The notes: generated by a model not told the origin, from the sequence alone. 64,000 bases of DNA from Scedosporium boydii (GCA_002221725.1 NJFT01000172.1:25600-89599); one strand, 5' to 3'; shown: positions 1 to 12,063, counted from the first letter of the stretch. Numbers and translations are program-made.

Positions 1-1704
1 TTCTTATGTACAGTCTCTTCTCAGTTGAACCTATATACAATGACAACGCTGATGATTGGGAAACTATAAACGATGCTATTCGCATAACGACTTCCCGATG
101 ACAGGATGCAGATCATCGCCTCTTCTCCCCCCAGTGTGCTCTCCAATGCAGAATCATCACATCAACCTCCGTTGACTTGTCAAAATCATGGGCGGCAACT
201 TTCCATTCTACAATAGATGAATCTTAGTCCCGGTACCAATATAGGAATGCGTAGATGATCCCCAGGCCCTGCGGCGGACCTGGAACATGCTCCGTCGACT
301 AGGGGCGGGCCATCGAACAAGCGCCACCCACACCGGAAGCGTCTTTCGGGGAATGGAGACTCAAACAAATCTTATACCCTGGCAGTTCGCGGGGTCCCTT
401 CAGGGCTATGCTGTTCACCAGCCATGGTTGCTAGAACCCAATTCTCAAGGCGGAAGTGACTTGTCCCAAAAGACGCGAGAGGTCCGGTTCGCACCACGAG
501 GGGGCCGGATAGGAAGGTACACCGATTCTGGGTACCACCATCACATTGCTTCCAATCTATTGACAGGCGCCGGGGACTGTTTTCGGGGGTTCGCTTCCAT
601 TTTACCTCTCCAGCAGATCCCAAGAGGGGCGGCAAAACAATATGGCAACGACAACAGACAGATAACGTTCTCATGGTCGGTTGAAGATCGTCGAGTCTCT
701 CGAGAATTCCCGCCGGAATTAGACCAGAATGTGCGGCGCGTTTGATCCTGGGAACTGCTTCGATATCCATTCCAGTTAGTCTTCCTCCAAGTCATCAGGG
801 AGTTCAATGAGAGCACAAGTTTCTGGAATAAGAATTACAATCATACAATAGACGACTCAAATATGCCTTGGGGATTCAATCACGTCTACCCCAACGTCTA
901 GCCATCCGACAGAGAAAACGAAATATCCGAGGACTGAAGAAGAGCAGGCCTCGAATGGCAAGGCGCAAAAGTAGACGGCGGCAGCTCAAGCTGTGTGATG
1001 ACATATCCTTCATGGAGTCTTGAAGATACATGAGCAAATCCAAGGCTGATATAAACATGTCGTTTGTAAAGTCGTCGAGGAACCCTAGATAGACAAGCTC
1101 TATCAAAATGGCTCCAAAGGCAGAAAGAAAGGTGATGCAGTCCTTGAAGGCTTGTAAAAGAAGAATGATGATAGTATAGAGGGTCTGTATAAAGCCCATT
1201 TTTCTCTGCTTCTTGATATTTCTCAGTGTGTATGGTGTGGAATCGATGGTGCGATTGTGCTGATCGTGTGATCAATGATGAAGAGGGAGGATGGGTCAAC
1301 TTAAGATAGAGCCATTCCAGCGAGAGAGGAGGATACAAAGCACTAGGGTGTCGCCTACCCTAGGAAGGGACCATGAATTAAGCCATGGGGGGAGACATAA
1401 CAATCACTGGTGTAAGCCCCAGGAAGATGGAAGGACAACAGAAGGTAAGAAGAAAAGCAGACATGGAATCCTTGGGCCGGTGGTTCCTTCCCCCATTTGC
1501 TGGAGAAAAGCGGTAGATATTGATCGGAATGAGAAAAAACCAACCTTGAAATCGTTGAACAGGTGTGTTTGAACAGAGGTGCAGAATTTCCACCTTCCAT
1601 CAAATCCTAACTCACAAGGCAGCCTATCTACCTATCCATACATTTCATCCAACTGTTCCAACTCCCTCTACGAAGATGCCAACTCGGCAGTTACTGTTGC
1701 TCTC
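1..1704. other. left-edge region without a firm gene
   Basis: The stretch lies downstream of the STAND gene's stop codon. Several overlapping ORFs of 60-152 codons occur on both strands (for example 372-770 and 541-816 on minus, 287-745 on plus). They compete for the same DNA, show no recognisable domain and have no convincing splice-site pairs joining them. The part next to 1704 should hold the 3' UTR of the STAND gene. The only ORF with a plausible start context is the small hydrophobic one at 876-1199, listed separately. A decayed gene cannot be excluded. Confidence 0.6.
876..1199 (-). CDS. possible small hydrophobic protein (107 aa), weak
   Basis: The ATG at 1199 is preceded by a run of A (GAAAAATGG), a good fungal start context. 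The 107-residue product has a strongly hydrophobic first half, about residues 4-45, with two candidate membrane segments rich in Ile, Leu and Phe. An Arg-rich C-terminal tail follows. I recognise no family. An ORF of this length can arise by chance, and a competing minus-strand ORF in another frame spans the same DNA at 898-1338. It is listed because the start context and hydrophobic pattern are suggestive; it could equally be noise or one exon of a longer gene. Confidence 0.22.
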   Translation of the reverse strand: MGFIQTLYTIIILLLQAFKDCITFLSAFGAILIELVYLGFLDDFTNDMFISALDLLMYLQDSMKDMSSHSLSCRRLLLRLAIRGLLFFSPRIFRFLCRMARRWGRRD

Positions 1705-4700
1705 CTAGGTCGACTCGCCATCCCAATATCTCTCCCAAGCCTCAGGCCACTTCTTCTCCTTTAACTCCACCAGCCAATCGCGGAAGATCACCTGCTTGTC
1801 CTCGAACCTGAGCACCCCGTTCTTCAGCCCCTTCCATCCCTCGACCGGCGCCTTGATGTGTTTGTGCCCCGCAGGGCAGATGACTCGCCAATCTGGAGGG
1901 AGCTTCCCGGACAGCCTCTCCAAGCGATTGGTGTAGCACTTTTCACAGAGGTCGAGCTCGGTACAGTAGTAGCATAGATACAACGGGCCATTGTGCCAGT
2001 TCGAGAACAATTCTTTGCATCCGTCACACTCAAGTTGGCCGTTGACTTGGTCCAGGTCCTCATCAACTTCCGAGGCGGCGAAATCATTGTCGTCGCTGTT
2101 CTTTTTCTCCTCCTCGCGATGATTTTCGGAAGATCCAGATCCATTCGAGCCAGTCTCCGCCAATGCGCCATTACTTTTCTCGGAGTGGCCGCCCGTGTCT
2201 TCACTATCAGGCTCGCTCTCGCTCATTGAGCGGTCTTTCTTGTGGACTTCCATATCGGTGATGTATATTTGGCAGGTAACAGCAATTCGGGCATCCTCTT
2301 CAAGACCAACCACTGCGAGCGCCTTGGCCAGGGCTCGGAAACTACCCTTGTCGTTCCATGACACCTCGTCCGTAAGGGCCTGGATGCAGCCTTTGAACAT
2401 CCGATCGAGGCTCTGATGGTACTCGTAAGCATCCAGCCTACGCATCATCAAGACCAACGGCATCATATTCTGAGATTGATTGGAATCAAAATCACTGCCC
2501 ATCATATCACCGACACGCTTTACTAGAGCTTGCATCTCCCGGTATGCGGCAAGCTTTTCTGCGGGCTCGCGCGTGGTACGGAACTCCTGCAGTAGGATGT
2601 CTGCAAGACGGAAAGATGCCGCAGTGATGTTGGACGTGATCGTGCTCACATCAATAATCTTGTTCAGGATGGCTTTCGCCTTCTGGATTGCATCTTTCGT
2701 GCCGATTACCTCCTGGTAGAAGGCAGCCCAACCGTGCATTGTGGTGAGCGGCCAGGTACGCAAGTCTTCCACCATCGCGCATTCCCTATATAAGTCGATA
2801 AGGTCGTCGACCCGACCGGTCGCTTTAGCTGCCCGGTCGATTTCGTTGCCGTACTGGTAAACGTAGTACCAGACATCGTACTTGTTCAGACATAGCGGTC
2901 GGAGCACGTCCATTAGCTTCTCCCATTCCTCCATCTTAGCCAACCTGGTAACGATAGTTGCGATGGGTCCTGTGACCCTTTCATCGGTCTCGATGACCGC
3001 CTTCGCTTTATGGCAGTAGCTCACAACGTTCGTTGCGTTGTTGAGGTACAACTCCGCCTGGGCCTTCATAAGCCAGACCTCCCGAATGGTGCGTTGCACT
3101 CTGAGGTTCTCAAGGTCACTTGGGGGGATCTTGCCGACTGCGCTTAGAGCAGAGGATAAAACATCGAGGGCCTCATGGGCCCAATCTTCGTACGTCTTTG
3201 TCTTTGCTTCATTATCACTTCCAGTGTCTGGTTTGGCGTCGCCCATCTCGGCACGATCTGCGCCTTCCTGTGCACCGACTTTAGGATCCGGCTTGCCGGT
3301 TTTCTCTTCTGTCGTTCCGTTGGGCCCGGCGCTATTATTTCCGCTGGAATCCAGGGATTCCGGTGGCTCCATCCGGTCGACAATATCCAGAATCGCATCT
3401 CCCATCTTGGCGAAGATGGTTAAGGAATCGAGAGGTGTATCGGCACTCTGGGCACCGAGCCTTAGCTGCTCCAGCCCTTCATCCTTCAGATCAACTAATA
3501 CCATCGCGACGCCGATGGATTTATATGATTGTGCAGTCATATCAATATGCAAAAACGCCCTTGATACGGCCATAAATGATTCTTTAGAGAAGACATGACT
3601 GTTAGGCTCGGCATCTCGAGTTTCCAAATATTTTCGCAGCGATTCATTCTGCTGTACCGCCGGCAGTTCGCGTCCCAGATACAACGCGTGATGTGCGAAT
3701 GCGAAGCGCCGATAAATGAGGTAATCCCAATCTGCATCGTAGCTCGCGAGCCAGTTAGAGACGTGTGCATCGGCAATTTTGATATGGATTGCCTTGGGAT
3801 TGCGTGCGAACGGCCTCATCCAGGCGACAGTACTGCCCGAGATGGAGGAAGACGGGAGCTGCGTCGCCTTTACGGCCCATGTTTGAATGCATGTCAGCGC
3901 CTTGCCCAGAGCCTCTTCAGTGTTTCCCAGAATACTGCAGGGGGTCACACCCAAGTCGTACAAGAGATGCTCCTCCATCTTGCGAATGGAACCTCCCCTG
4001 TTAGAGAGGATCCCACAAATGGCATCAATGGTGCGGATCAACTCGTCCTGGGTCAGGTCGTCCGGTTCGATTTCCAGCAAGTGCTGCATCCAAAATTGAA
4101 CGCCGTAGTAGGAAAGATCTACCTGAGCGGCACTCGGCTTTTCATCCTCCGAAGTCAGGATGGAATGGATTATCTCGAGAATCATGGCGTGTCCTAACGA
4201 GCGCGAGCTTCGGAGTTTGTCATCGCTTGCGTTGGCGCGTGGTCGAAAATAACTTCGAAGAGACCGTTCCTGAAAACTCAGGAATACTTCGAGATCTTCT
4301 TGATAGTTCTCCTCATTCTCATTTATCTTGTCATCGTCAAACTTATCGCTCTCGGCATCGCTGTCTTCGTCTTCATTCTCTTCCGTCTCATTCGAGTTTG
4401 AGAGGCGAAGAAGCCTTGATGGAATCACGGTTAGCTTTGACACTACATGCCGCCAATAAGAAGGACGAATGACGCAGAATTTAACATACCTGGCACATCG
4501 GTGGTCAAGTTCCTCGTCGATGCTGATATTGTTGTCCTTGGCGATGAAATGGAGCAGTTTGTTGGCAGCTCCGAGACTCAGCGGTTCCTTTGAATACGCC
4601 AGCCACGCAAAAAATCTGTGGAGGACTTCGATGTCCTGATCGGACCGAGATTTCTGACAATCCGCAAGCAGGACTCTATACAAGTCCGCCGTGCTAGTGG

Positions 4701-6647
4701 GTAGCGCCTCCAATTCTCGCAGAACAGCCTTCTCCCGACCAATTTGATTGAGTCGGCGCAGCATATGATCAATGTAGCGAATCGCTGTAGGCCCCAACTC
4801 GTCAATATTCAAATGTAATACGGAAAGACAGGGGGAAAGATCTGGGTGGGAGACAAACTGTCGGCTTGCTTTGTTAAGCGCAGTACAATCTTCTTCTTGG
4901 TCCTTTGAGACAGCTTGCGAAGTCGACTGAGGGATTTCAACCGTGCCAAGACGACGGCTTTGATGTCGGGAAGCAGGTGCTCCTTGGTCAATTGGAAATT
5001 CTTCACGGGAATTGATTCGGAATCTATCTCGAAAATACCCGGATCACTCGTGTACAGAATCTGGATATTCAGGTCTTTCGAAGCGCAAACCTCTTTGAAG
5101 AGTTCCTCGAGATAGTTTCGCGAATCCTCTTTCGCCTCGTTGACACCATCAAGAATCAAGACAAGGCGTCGGGACGACTTTTTGTCGAATTTCTTCTTGT
5201 ACAGACGCTGCCAGAGTCTGAGATGATCATTGTTCAGTTCATCGTTGTTATCTTCCGGGTACCTAATTTCGAACTGGAGGTCCGTCAAGACTTCTTCTCG
5301 GTATTTGACATCTTGGCGAGCGACCTGGACGGCGCAGGAGCGCAGCATCCGGGACGCGGTAGTCAGCTCGTCTACATCTTCTCGGAAGAAAAAGTAGGCG
5401 ACGGAGGTCGTCGGATCTCCGATATATTCATCCTGTAATGCCCTGATGACAGTGTAAGACAGCGAGGATTTGCCCATGCCAGGAGCGGCCGAAATGGACA
5501 CCAGAGGCAAGCTCCCAGACTCAAAGTCGCGATATATCTCCTGCTCGCGGAACCACTGATATGTTCCATTGACGTATATATTCTCAATCTCAGTGAGCTG
5601 GGCTCTGTCGTCCAAGTTACAAGATAGACGGTTCTCTAGTGTGCGCATGGCAGCTGATTTGCGGGCACCGGCATCAACAAGTCGAGAATCTTGGCCGCTC
5701 ATAGTGCCGGACATCTTATTCAAGGCTCTTACCACCTTCTGCAAGCCCGCAGCATGCTCAGCGCCGCGATCCTCCTGACGGCTGACAACAGTAAGAATCT
5801 CGTGGCTAGTGAAGGCGGCATCCTTGGAGAAGCCCTTAGTCTCGAGGCCCACCATGTAGCTTTGCTGCGACAGTGCAAGATTTTGCTGGACCCCGGCATG
5901 GATGTTCCTCACATCCTGGCCAATGCCGTCGACCTTCTTGGCCGTGTCAATGGTTTGCTTCAGCGTCGCGATCATGGTCGCCGACTCGAAGCGCTCGAGA
6001 TGCATGTGCAACGAATCGAAAGCAGCCTTCAGCTTCGGGTCACTTCCATCAATAAGCGCCTTGGCCCACTTGCTCAAACGGCCCTTTTGGCGGCACTTGC
6101 GAGCGATGGCGCTCAAGGTCAACATGGCGGAGAAAACGTTGACGAGGAACTTCTTGAACTGCCACTCGTTGGGCATGCGGTTCTCGAGCATCGATACACG
6201 TTCAAGAAAGGAGTTCATGATGTCGAAGAAGGAAACGATCAAGTCGTAGTCTTCTGACACGGCCTTGGACGCATTGAGAACGTAGTTGAAGGCCGTCAGA
6301 ATCGCGGCACTAGGGGGGAAGGCTGCGCTCGCGGCTTCGGCGATATGAGTTGCGACGCCCTGGATGATTTCGGAGTTACTTGCGATGAGGGTCCTGAGCT
6401 TGTCGAGCTTGCCCTTGTCGTGGCGAAATTGGCTGAAAAGCAGGAGTTGGTGATCCTGCTCAGCAATGATATGGGCCGCAGTGAATCTAGAGGGGTGGAT
6501 GGTACGGAGATCAGTACCGCATTCTTCGTAGTATTTGATGAGCGCCTCCTGCCACATGGTTCCTAAGTCGGTCTGCTCCGGATCCCCTGCCGGGGCGTTA
6601 GGATATGGAGCGGCCATTTGTCTCGCGGTTCTGAATTCGTCCGGCAA
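1705..6647 (-). CDS. Goodbye-NACHT STAND (NLR-like) protein with C-terminal ZZ-type zinc finger
   Basis: Inferred exons are complement(4859..6647, 4490..4784, 1705..4414), giving 1597 aa. Intron 4785-4858 (74 nt) has donor GTTTGT, a TTGAC branch site and a TACAG acceptor. Intron 4415-4489 (75 nt) has donor CAG|GTATGT and branch site GCTAAC; it is in frame, so the unspliced frame stays open. Residues 30-150 resemble the fungal STAND N-terminal Goodbye domain (start LGTMWQEALIKYYEECGTDL). A coiled or helical linker follows to about 360. Walker A is APGMGKSS at about 388-395 and Walker B is RLVLILDGVNEA at about 494-505, as in NACHT ATPases. A helical middle follows, with a very acidic Asp/Glu tract just after the second intron. 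At about 1488-1550 paired CxxC motifs ending in LCEKCY and a His-containing tail match a ZZ zinc finger. By family this is an intracellular receptor-like switch, often linked to non-self recognition and regulated cell death; its ligand is unknown. The start could also be the Met at residue 11. Confidence 0.85.
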
Positions 6648-7570
6648 GGGGAGCGGAACGGAGCGTTTGCTTCCTGGGATTAACGGAAAGGTAGGGAAGT
6701 GAATGGCATTCTCAGCCTCAGGGAGGAAAAGAAAGAGCAGGATTCCATCGGCATTTTGTATCCACGATAATACCCCGGCTGGTATTTATTTTCGCCAGGG
6801 GAATGGGAGCGAGGCAAGGCAAGGGTTCAGGATGCAAATTGCCAGGCCAGGCCCCCATCGCGATGTGGTGTGCTGACATGGATGTAACAGAACCCACCGA
6901 TTCGGCAAGATGATGCGCCCATTCGCAGCACTAGGATGCAGCCAACAGCCTATCAGACCATCCGTTGATCGACTTCACCCGCTTCCTCTCGTATTTTCCC
7001 CAGCCACATCGCAGAGAATCTAAATCTGACAATACCTTCCTGCAAGGAATGGTGCTGTCGCCTTATAAGGCTCCCAATGGATGCCTGCCCCTGCCGCAGC
7101 TGGACAACGGATCAATCCAACACGATCTGTAAATGGCTCCTCGTGTAAGAAGCAGGCGAATGAAAGACATTCCCGCCCGACTCGCGGGGCGTGATACCTT
7201 CGCGCAATCTGATCGCCCCGGAATTAACAATCCCCCGGTCGAGAACAGGGGAGCCATCGTTGGTACGCATGATGAAGTCAAGACCCGTGCAAATAGGCGT
7301 GGAGTACCGAATAGGTACGCTTCAGTTGAATTAGGAATTGGGATGAAAACAATAGACACGGCAAATTCTGAACTTCTGAGCTAAATTTGATCCTCGATAT
7401 TGATGCCTCGATGAAGGCCCGCATCGCGAATTCCCAACGTGGATCACGATTCTGCAAGGATCCAGCTGCGCTGACTAAGACCTCAATGATACCTGCTGGT
7501 TAACCACATCAACGGGCATTTTCACAACAACATAGGGGAATCATCACCAACCTCAACGATTTACCGAACC
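6648..7570. promoter_or_regulatory. divergent intergenic region between the STAND and MutY genes
   Basis: The 923 bp separate two genes transcribed away from each other, so this stretch must hold both promoters and 5' UTRs. I see no tRNA, repeat or additional ORF with support; the short ORFs at 7063-7384 on both strands overlap each other and have no domain. No clear TATA box or known operator stands out by eye. Confidence 0.6.
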
Positions 7571-9442
7571 ATGCGCCCAGGCCGGAGGCAGGCCGCCCGG
7601 CTTGCAGCTACCAGAATCTCCGCTCAGGCATCCGAGGTCGACCCAGATGTATCCGTGTCCTCTTTTTCCCACGAAACGCCGTCAAAACCCCAGAGCGCGA
7701 CGACGCGTCAACCAGTCCAACAGGTAACCTCGAGCAACAAAGGCCGTCGTGCGCAAAGCGGTGACGAACACGAAGAGACCCCGCGACCTATCAAGAGAAG
7801 AAAAATCGCGTCGTCAGACGCCAAACGAGACACGAAATTTTCTGAATTACTCTTCGATCGCTCTTCGACTTCGGAGGTTCTTCCCGTCCCCACCAGTGGT
7901 AGACCCCACACGATCGAATACCACCGACCACAGCTACTCCGAAATGATACAAAGGGGAGAGCCGGTCGGGATTCGCTGCTCCGATGGTTCGACTCAGTGA
8001 GCACGACGCGCAACATGCCATGGCGCAAAGCGTGGATTAACCCTCGTGCGAGCACCGACGCTGATGCGCTCCGCGACGCTCTCGAACGGAGGGCCTACGA
8101 GGTTTGGATCAGCGAGATTATGCTTCAGCAAACACGAGTATCTGTCGTTATCGATTATTGGAATAGGTGGATGGCGAAATGGCCGACGATACACGACCTC
8201 GCGGATGCTAGCGTCGACGACGTGCTCCTCGCCTGGAGAGGGTTGGGGTACTACAGCCGCGCGAGGCGGATACATGAGGCGGCGATTCTGGTTGTCAAGG
8301 ACCCCAAAATGAAGGGGCTGCTCTCAGCCGATGCAAAGGAATTAGAGGCAAGAGTCCCAGGTGTAGGGAGGTATACTGCCGGTGCCATCTCGTCCATTGT
8401 GTTTGGTCGCGCAGTCCCCATGGTAGATGGCAACGTCCTTCGGGTTCTCAGCCGACAGCTCGGTATATACGGTAACGTCAAATCAGACAAGACTGTCATC
8501 GATGTCATGTGGGGTGCGGCCGACGCTCTAGTCAAGGCCGTGGCGGAAGATGTACGCACGACAACAGACCAGGAGATTCTGAGCGATGCTCCAGGACGCT
8601 GGGGTCAGGCGCTCATGGAGCTCGGTAGCACCATTTGTGCGCCGAAGCCAAATTGCGGCTCTTGTCCAATCAGTTCCACGTGCCTCGCATACCAAGAAGG
8701 GATGGCTCTTGCCCAAAACCGCGCAGGGACAAGGCGCGAGGAGATCAAGAATGAGCTGGTGGACATGGAGGATTTATGCTCCTTGTGCGAGCCGTTCGAA
8801 GAGGCATTGACTGACGAAGACGCCTTCATTCCCGCCGCCAAAAAGAACGGATCTAACGGCACGAGGATTAAGCGGGCCATGAAATCAGCCGGTGAAGGAA
8901 TCGATGCGACGCCTTCCGGCGAGGCTCCCGTCTCCGTCGCCGTCGAGTACGCGCGTAGATTCCCTCTGAAAATAGTCAAGAAAGCAGTCCGAGAGGAGGA
9001 GACCGTCGTCTGTGCCCTTCGACATCCTGATGGCAGATACCTCATCCGGCGCCGTCCTGAAAAAGGACTCCTGGCTCGGCTCTGGGAACTACCCAGCGGC
9101 GCCCTCTCAGAGGCATCCGCCGGCAAATCCTCGACTCGGAAGACGGCCGCGATCAAGTACGTCAGAGATCTACAGGAGGTGGGCCACGGCGGCCTAGGAC
9201 CAAACGTCGTTCTCAAACACGGAGGTGAACTCGGCAGCGTACCGTGGCTGTTCTCCCATCTCAAGTTGACCATGCATGTTCAGATATTTACGATCTCATT
9301 TTCTGGAGATGACCTAGTTGATAAGTCATGCGAATCGGGTCAATGGCGATGGGCGGAAGAGGAGGAGATTGACGAAGAGTCAATGGGCACCGGGATGCGC
9401 AAGTGCTGGGCACTGGTGAGATCCGCAACAGGAGGGAATTAA
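7571..9442 (+). CDS. A/G-specific adenine DNA glycosylase (MutY/MUTYH homologue)
   Basis: A single-exon gene of 623 aa. The enzyme removes adenine mispaired with 8-oxoguanine in base-excision repair. The N-terminal 130 residues are disordered and carry a KRRK nuclear-localisation-like motif at 75-78. The HhH-GPD core spans about 135-375. It shows SEIMLQQTRV with the catalytic Glu at 182, GLGYYSRAR, the helix-hairpin-helix VPGVGRYTAG at 262-271, and VDGNVLRVL with the conserved Asp at 286. Four cysteines for the 4Fe-4S cluster sit at 356, 362, 365 and 371. The first gap is five residues rather than the six of E. coli and human enzymes. A C-terminal NUDIX-like domain, about 475-620 (LIRRRPEKGLLARLWELPSG), matches the MutT-like domain that reads 8-oxoG. 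The start ATG begins the only long frame. Sequence assignment is strong; the altered cluster spacing is the one oddity. Confidence 0.95.
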   Translation: MRPGRRQAARLAATRISAQASEVDPDVSVSSFSHETPSKPQSATTRQPVQQVTSSNKGRRAQSGDEHEETPRPIKRRKIASSDAKRDTKFSELLFDRSSTSEVLPVPTSGRPHTIEYHRPQLLRNDTKGRAGRDSLLRWFDSVSTTRNMPWRKAWINPRASTDADALRDALERRAYEVWISEIMLQQTRVSVVIDYWNRWMAKWPTIHDLADASVDDVLLAWRGLGYYSRARRIHEAAILVVKDPKMKGLLSADAKELEARVPGVGRYTAGAISSIVFGRAVPMVDGNVLRVLSRQLGIYGNVKSDKTVIDVMWGAADALVKAVAEDVRTTTDQEILSDAPGRWGQALMELGSTICAPKPNCGSCPISSTCLAYQEGMALAQNRAGTRREEIKNELVDMEDLCSLCEPFEEALTDEDAFIPAAKKNGSNGTRIKRAMKSAGEGIDATPSGEAPVSVAVEYARRFPLKIVKKAVREEETVVCALRHPDGRYLIRRRPEKGLLARLWELPSGALSEASAGKSSTRKTAAIKYVRDLQEVGHGGLGPNVVLKHGGELGSVPWLFSHLKLTMHVQIFTISFSGDDLVDKSCESGQWRWAEEEEIDEESMGTGMRKCWALVRSATGGN

Positions 9443-12063
9443 TCACCAGTTTTTGGAATAATGTATAAATCTTAATTTAGCATGTAAGCGTGCGTGCCAA
9501 TCACCGAGATGTTATTCAAATCTTAAAAAGGTCTCCCCGATTGATGCGCAGACGGACTCATCCCGTCAGCTCGGGAGGATCCAACCAGCACACGCGCCCG
9601 AAACATCGGGGTCGGAGCGCAATTCTACCGCACGGTCATGCAAGATTTACAATTGGACTTTGCTCAATTCCACTGCAGAGTATCACCCGCACAGTTCACC
9701 TCAAAGAGAATTATAAAGGAGACGGCCTCCACGGGAGACTTCCCCACAATGTCGCTCACCGATATCACCATGATGGAGATACCCTGTCTGCTTCTCTCCA
9801 TGATCCGAGACTATCAGCTCCATCGCATCGAGGGCAGCCGAGTATCCAAGGGTTTTGGTTTCCAGATGAAAAGAGGAAAAAAAAAAAAAAAAATTCCCAA
9901 CGAATATCTACTTCGTATTGGAATGCATCGGTTGCCTTCTCGTCCCAAGTTAAACCGTTTTCCCTGCCCTGAACGCGACTCAAACTTTCACTCTCAAGGT
10001 CTCAGCACCCTCCATTCGAAGTACGAAGTAGTTGATCCTCGGTTACCCGTCAAATGCCGAAGAGTGTGTCCTACGCTGCGACACTGCCACTTGAGTGGGT
10101 CTGCTGCAGGACTTGGATCAAGAATTCAAGGCTAATTGTCCAGTCCCGAGGAAGCTTCTGCTCCCCTCACGAGCATCGGCTCCGGGCAGTTTCCTCCGGG
10201 CAGCCATGTGCAACTTCCATGCACTATCGATTGCCCAGGGCGAGCTTTAAAATCAGATTGTGCCGTTGTAAGGCTGCCAAGAAGAAGCAACCAAAAGAAA
10301 AGATCCGGGAGAGGGCTCGGGGAACTCTTCTCGCTGTCCCAGAAGTACTTCATACAAGCGAAGATGGAGGAAGAGTCCCTCCAGAGGTGCGCAATCCCAT
10401 CAATCTCACCTGATGCCAAAGAAAAAGGAAGCAGCCAACTGTGAAACGGTGCGTCTGCACGACCACAACCGAGCCTGGGTGTGTTAGATTACAGACATGG
10501 GCTAGTGCATCACAACCCTGCATGTGCTCCCAGGGCTGAAGCTAATTGAAATTAGTGCCTAAAATTAGTTTGAGTAATCAAGGAGCATGCAAGGATGAAG
10601 CGGTCCAGCAAGGTTAAGATTGGCGACATGGAACATGGACTCATGGCTCGAGCCTCGAAACCGGGCACGGCGAGCCATGAAGAGAGTAAGACGAAAGAAA
10701 CTTTTCCGGTTCCCCACCTCCCCTTGGCATCTCGTGTGCGGAAAAGAAACAACATCCCTCTCTGAACTGAACGAACGGTCTTCGCGCCTCGCGATTCCAG
10801 AAAACCTATCAGATAATAAATAAGTTTACCCTCGTACGCATACACAACCGAGCAGGTCCGCTACAAACATGTGATTCAAGACCCTCCCTAGCTGCATGAG
10901 ACCACGGACGAATCATCGTCTCAGTCCGACCGCGAACCCATCAATTGACCTCCCTCTTCACTCAACAGGCACCCTTCTCGCACAGGTTGCCCTCCTTTGA
11001 AGTAGTCGATGTGAGTCCAACGCGTGGTACCCCGTCACCATGACGCCAAGGAAGGGCTGAACCTGGCCAGACGCTAAGACTCTTCACGCCTTCCTTCATA
11101 CGAAGTAAATGAGAGGAGACTGTGGCTGATGCCTAACCTAGCTTGCGAACCTAACCTTTCATGGAAATCCAGAACGGTGAGGAGACTCAGGAAAGGATAT
11201 GATCATCAGCAGATAGGTTTCTGTTATCAAGGACTAGTTCCCTCTCTTTACCTAACCAGGATGAATAACGCCTCATGATTGCATTCTTAACACGCATGAT
11301 CGAGCTTGATCAGGTACGCGTATAAGGTTTATGAGCTCGATCCGTCCTGGCATTTATTTGTACACGACTTCCAACTGAAATCCGATAACGAGCGGCATTG
11401 AAATTGGTCCAAACCATGGGGTGACAGCAAAGACGTGAATGGTCGGACAAAAACACGACCAGGGTTCCCCAGGAGGGATGAACGACTTCCATTGTGGCTG
11501 CAGTTCACAGCCTGGCGCTTAACAGCCGTGGAGATGTTCATTCGTCTGATATGGACCCCCCCTAGCAGGGGATCCCGGAAGGGCAAGGTCTGAAAATGAT
11601 GGTGGTGACATGTCTCTCGAAATCATCTTCCTCGTGTCATGCTCAATGTCCGGGACTCGGGGACTAGATCTCCCTCTTGGAAGTGGAGCTAGCATGTTCT
11701 AGGCCGAGAAGAGGAAGGGGACGGTTGTGTGGATGTGTGAGTATGTGGGTATTATTCCAGATTGCGGAACCAAAGCAGACGGGTAAGCATGCACGACAGG
11801 GAGTTTGGCGACGAGAAGCAGCGAGGGAAGTGCAAACTTTTGAGGAGGGCGAACCTCGAAACCAAGTATATTATGGACCAGCCCAAGCCTCTTGTTCATG
11901 ATTTCCCTTTCCGTTCTTCTCCATCCATCCCTTTCGCCGTCACTCCTTTCACCAAACAAACTAGGTCTCTAATAGACACCCTTCTTTCTTTCACTCTCTT
12001 TCTCTTATTGATACCCCCTTTGTTCATTTGTTTTCTTTTCTTCTCTACTACAATACCGTAATA
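9443..12063. other. intergenic region with three TACGAAGTA words
   Basis: This holds the 3' UTR of the MutY gene and, at its right end, a pyrimidine-rich promoter and leader (about 11935-12060) in front of the PLAC8-family gene. Three perfect copies of the dispersed word TACGAAGTA/TACTTCGTA lie at 9909-9917, 10022-10030 and 11099-11107. A TCAATTGA palindrome is at 10941-10948 and an A17 run at 9877-9893. The ORFs here are at most 165 codons, overlap in several frames and show no domain. I see no gene. Confidence 0.6.
9877..9893. repeat. A17 homopolymer
   Basis: An uninterrupted run of 17 A in intergenic DNA. Length polymorphism and sequencing error are likely here. No function is inferred. 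Confidence 0.9.

Noticed and set aside
372..816. Two overlapping minus-strand ORFs (132 and 91 codons)
   Set aside because: They use different frames over the same DNA, with no domain and no intron signals linking them into one protein.
8605..9273. 222-codon ORF antisense to the MutY gene
   Set aside because: Shadow of a clearly conserved sense frame.
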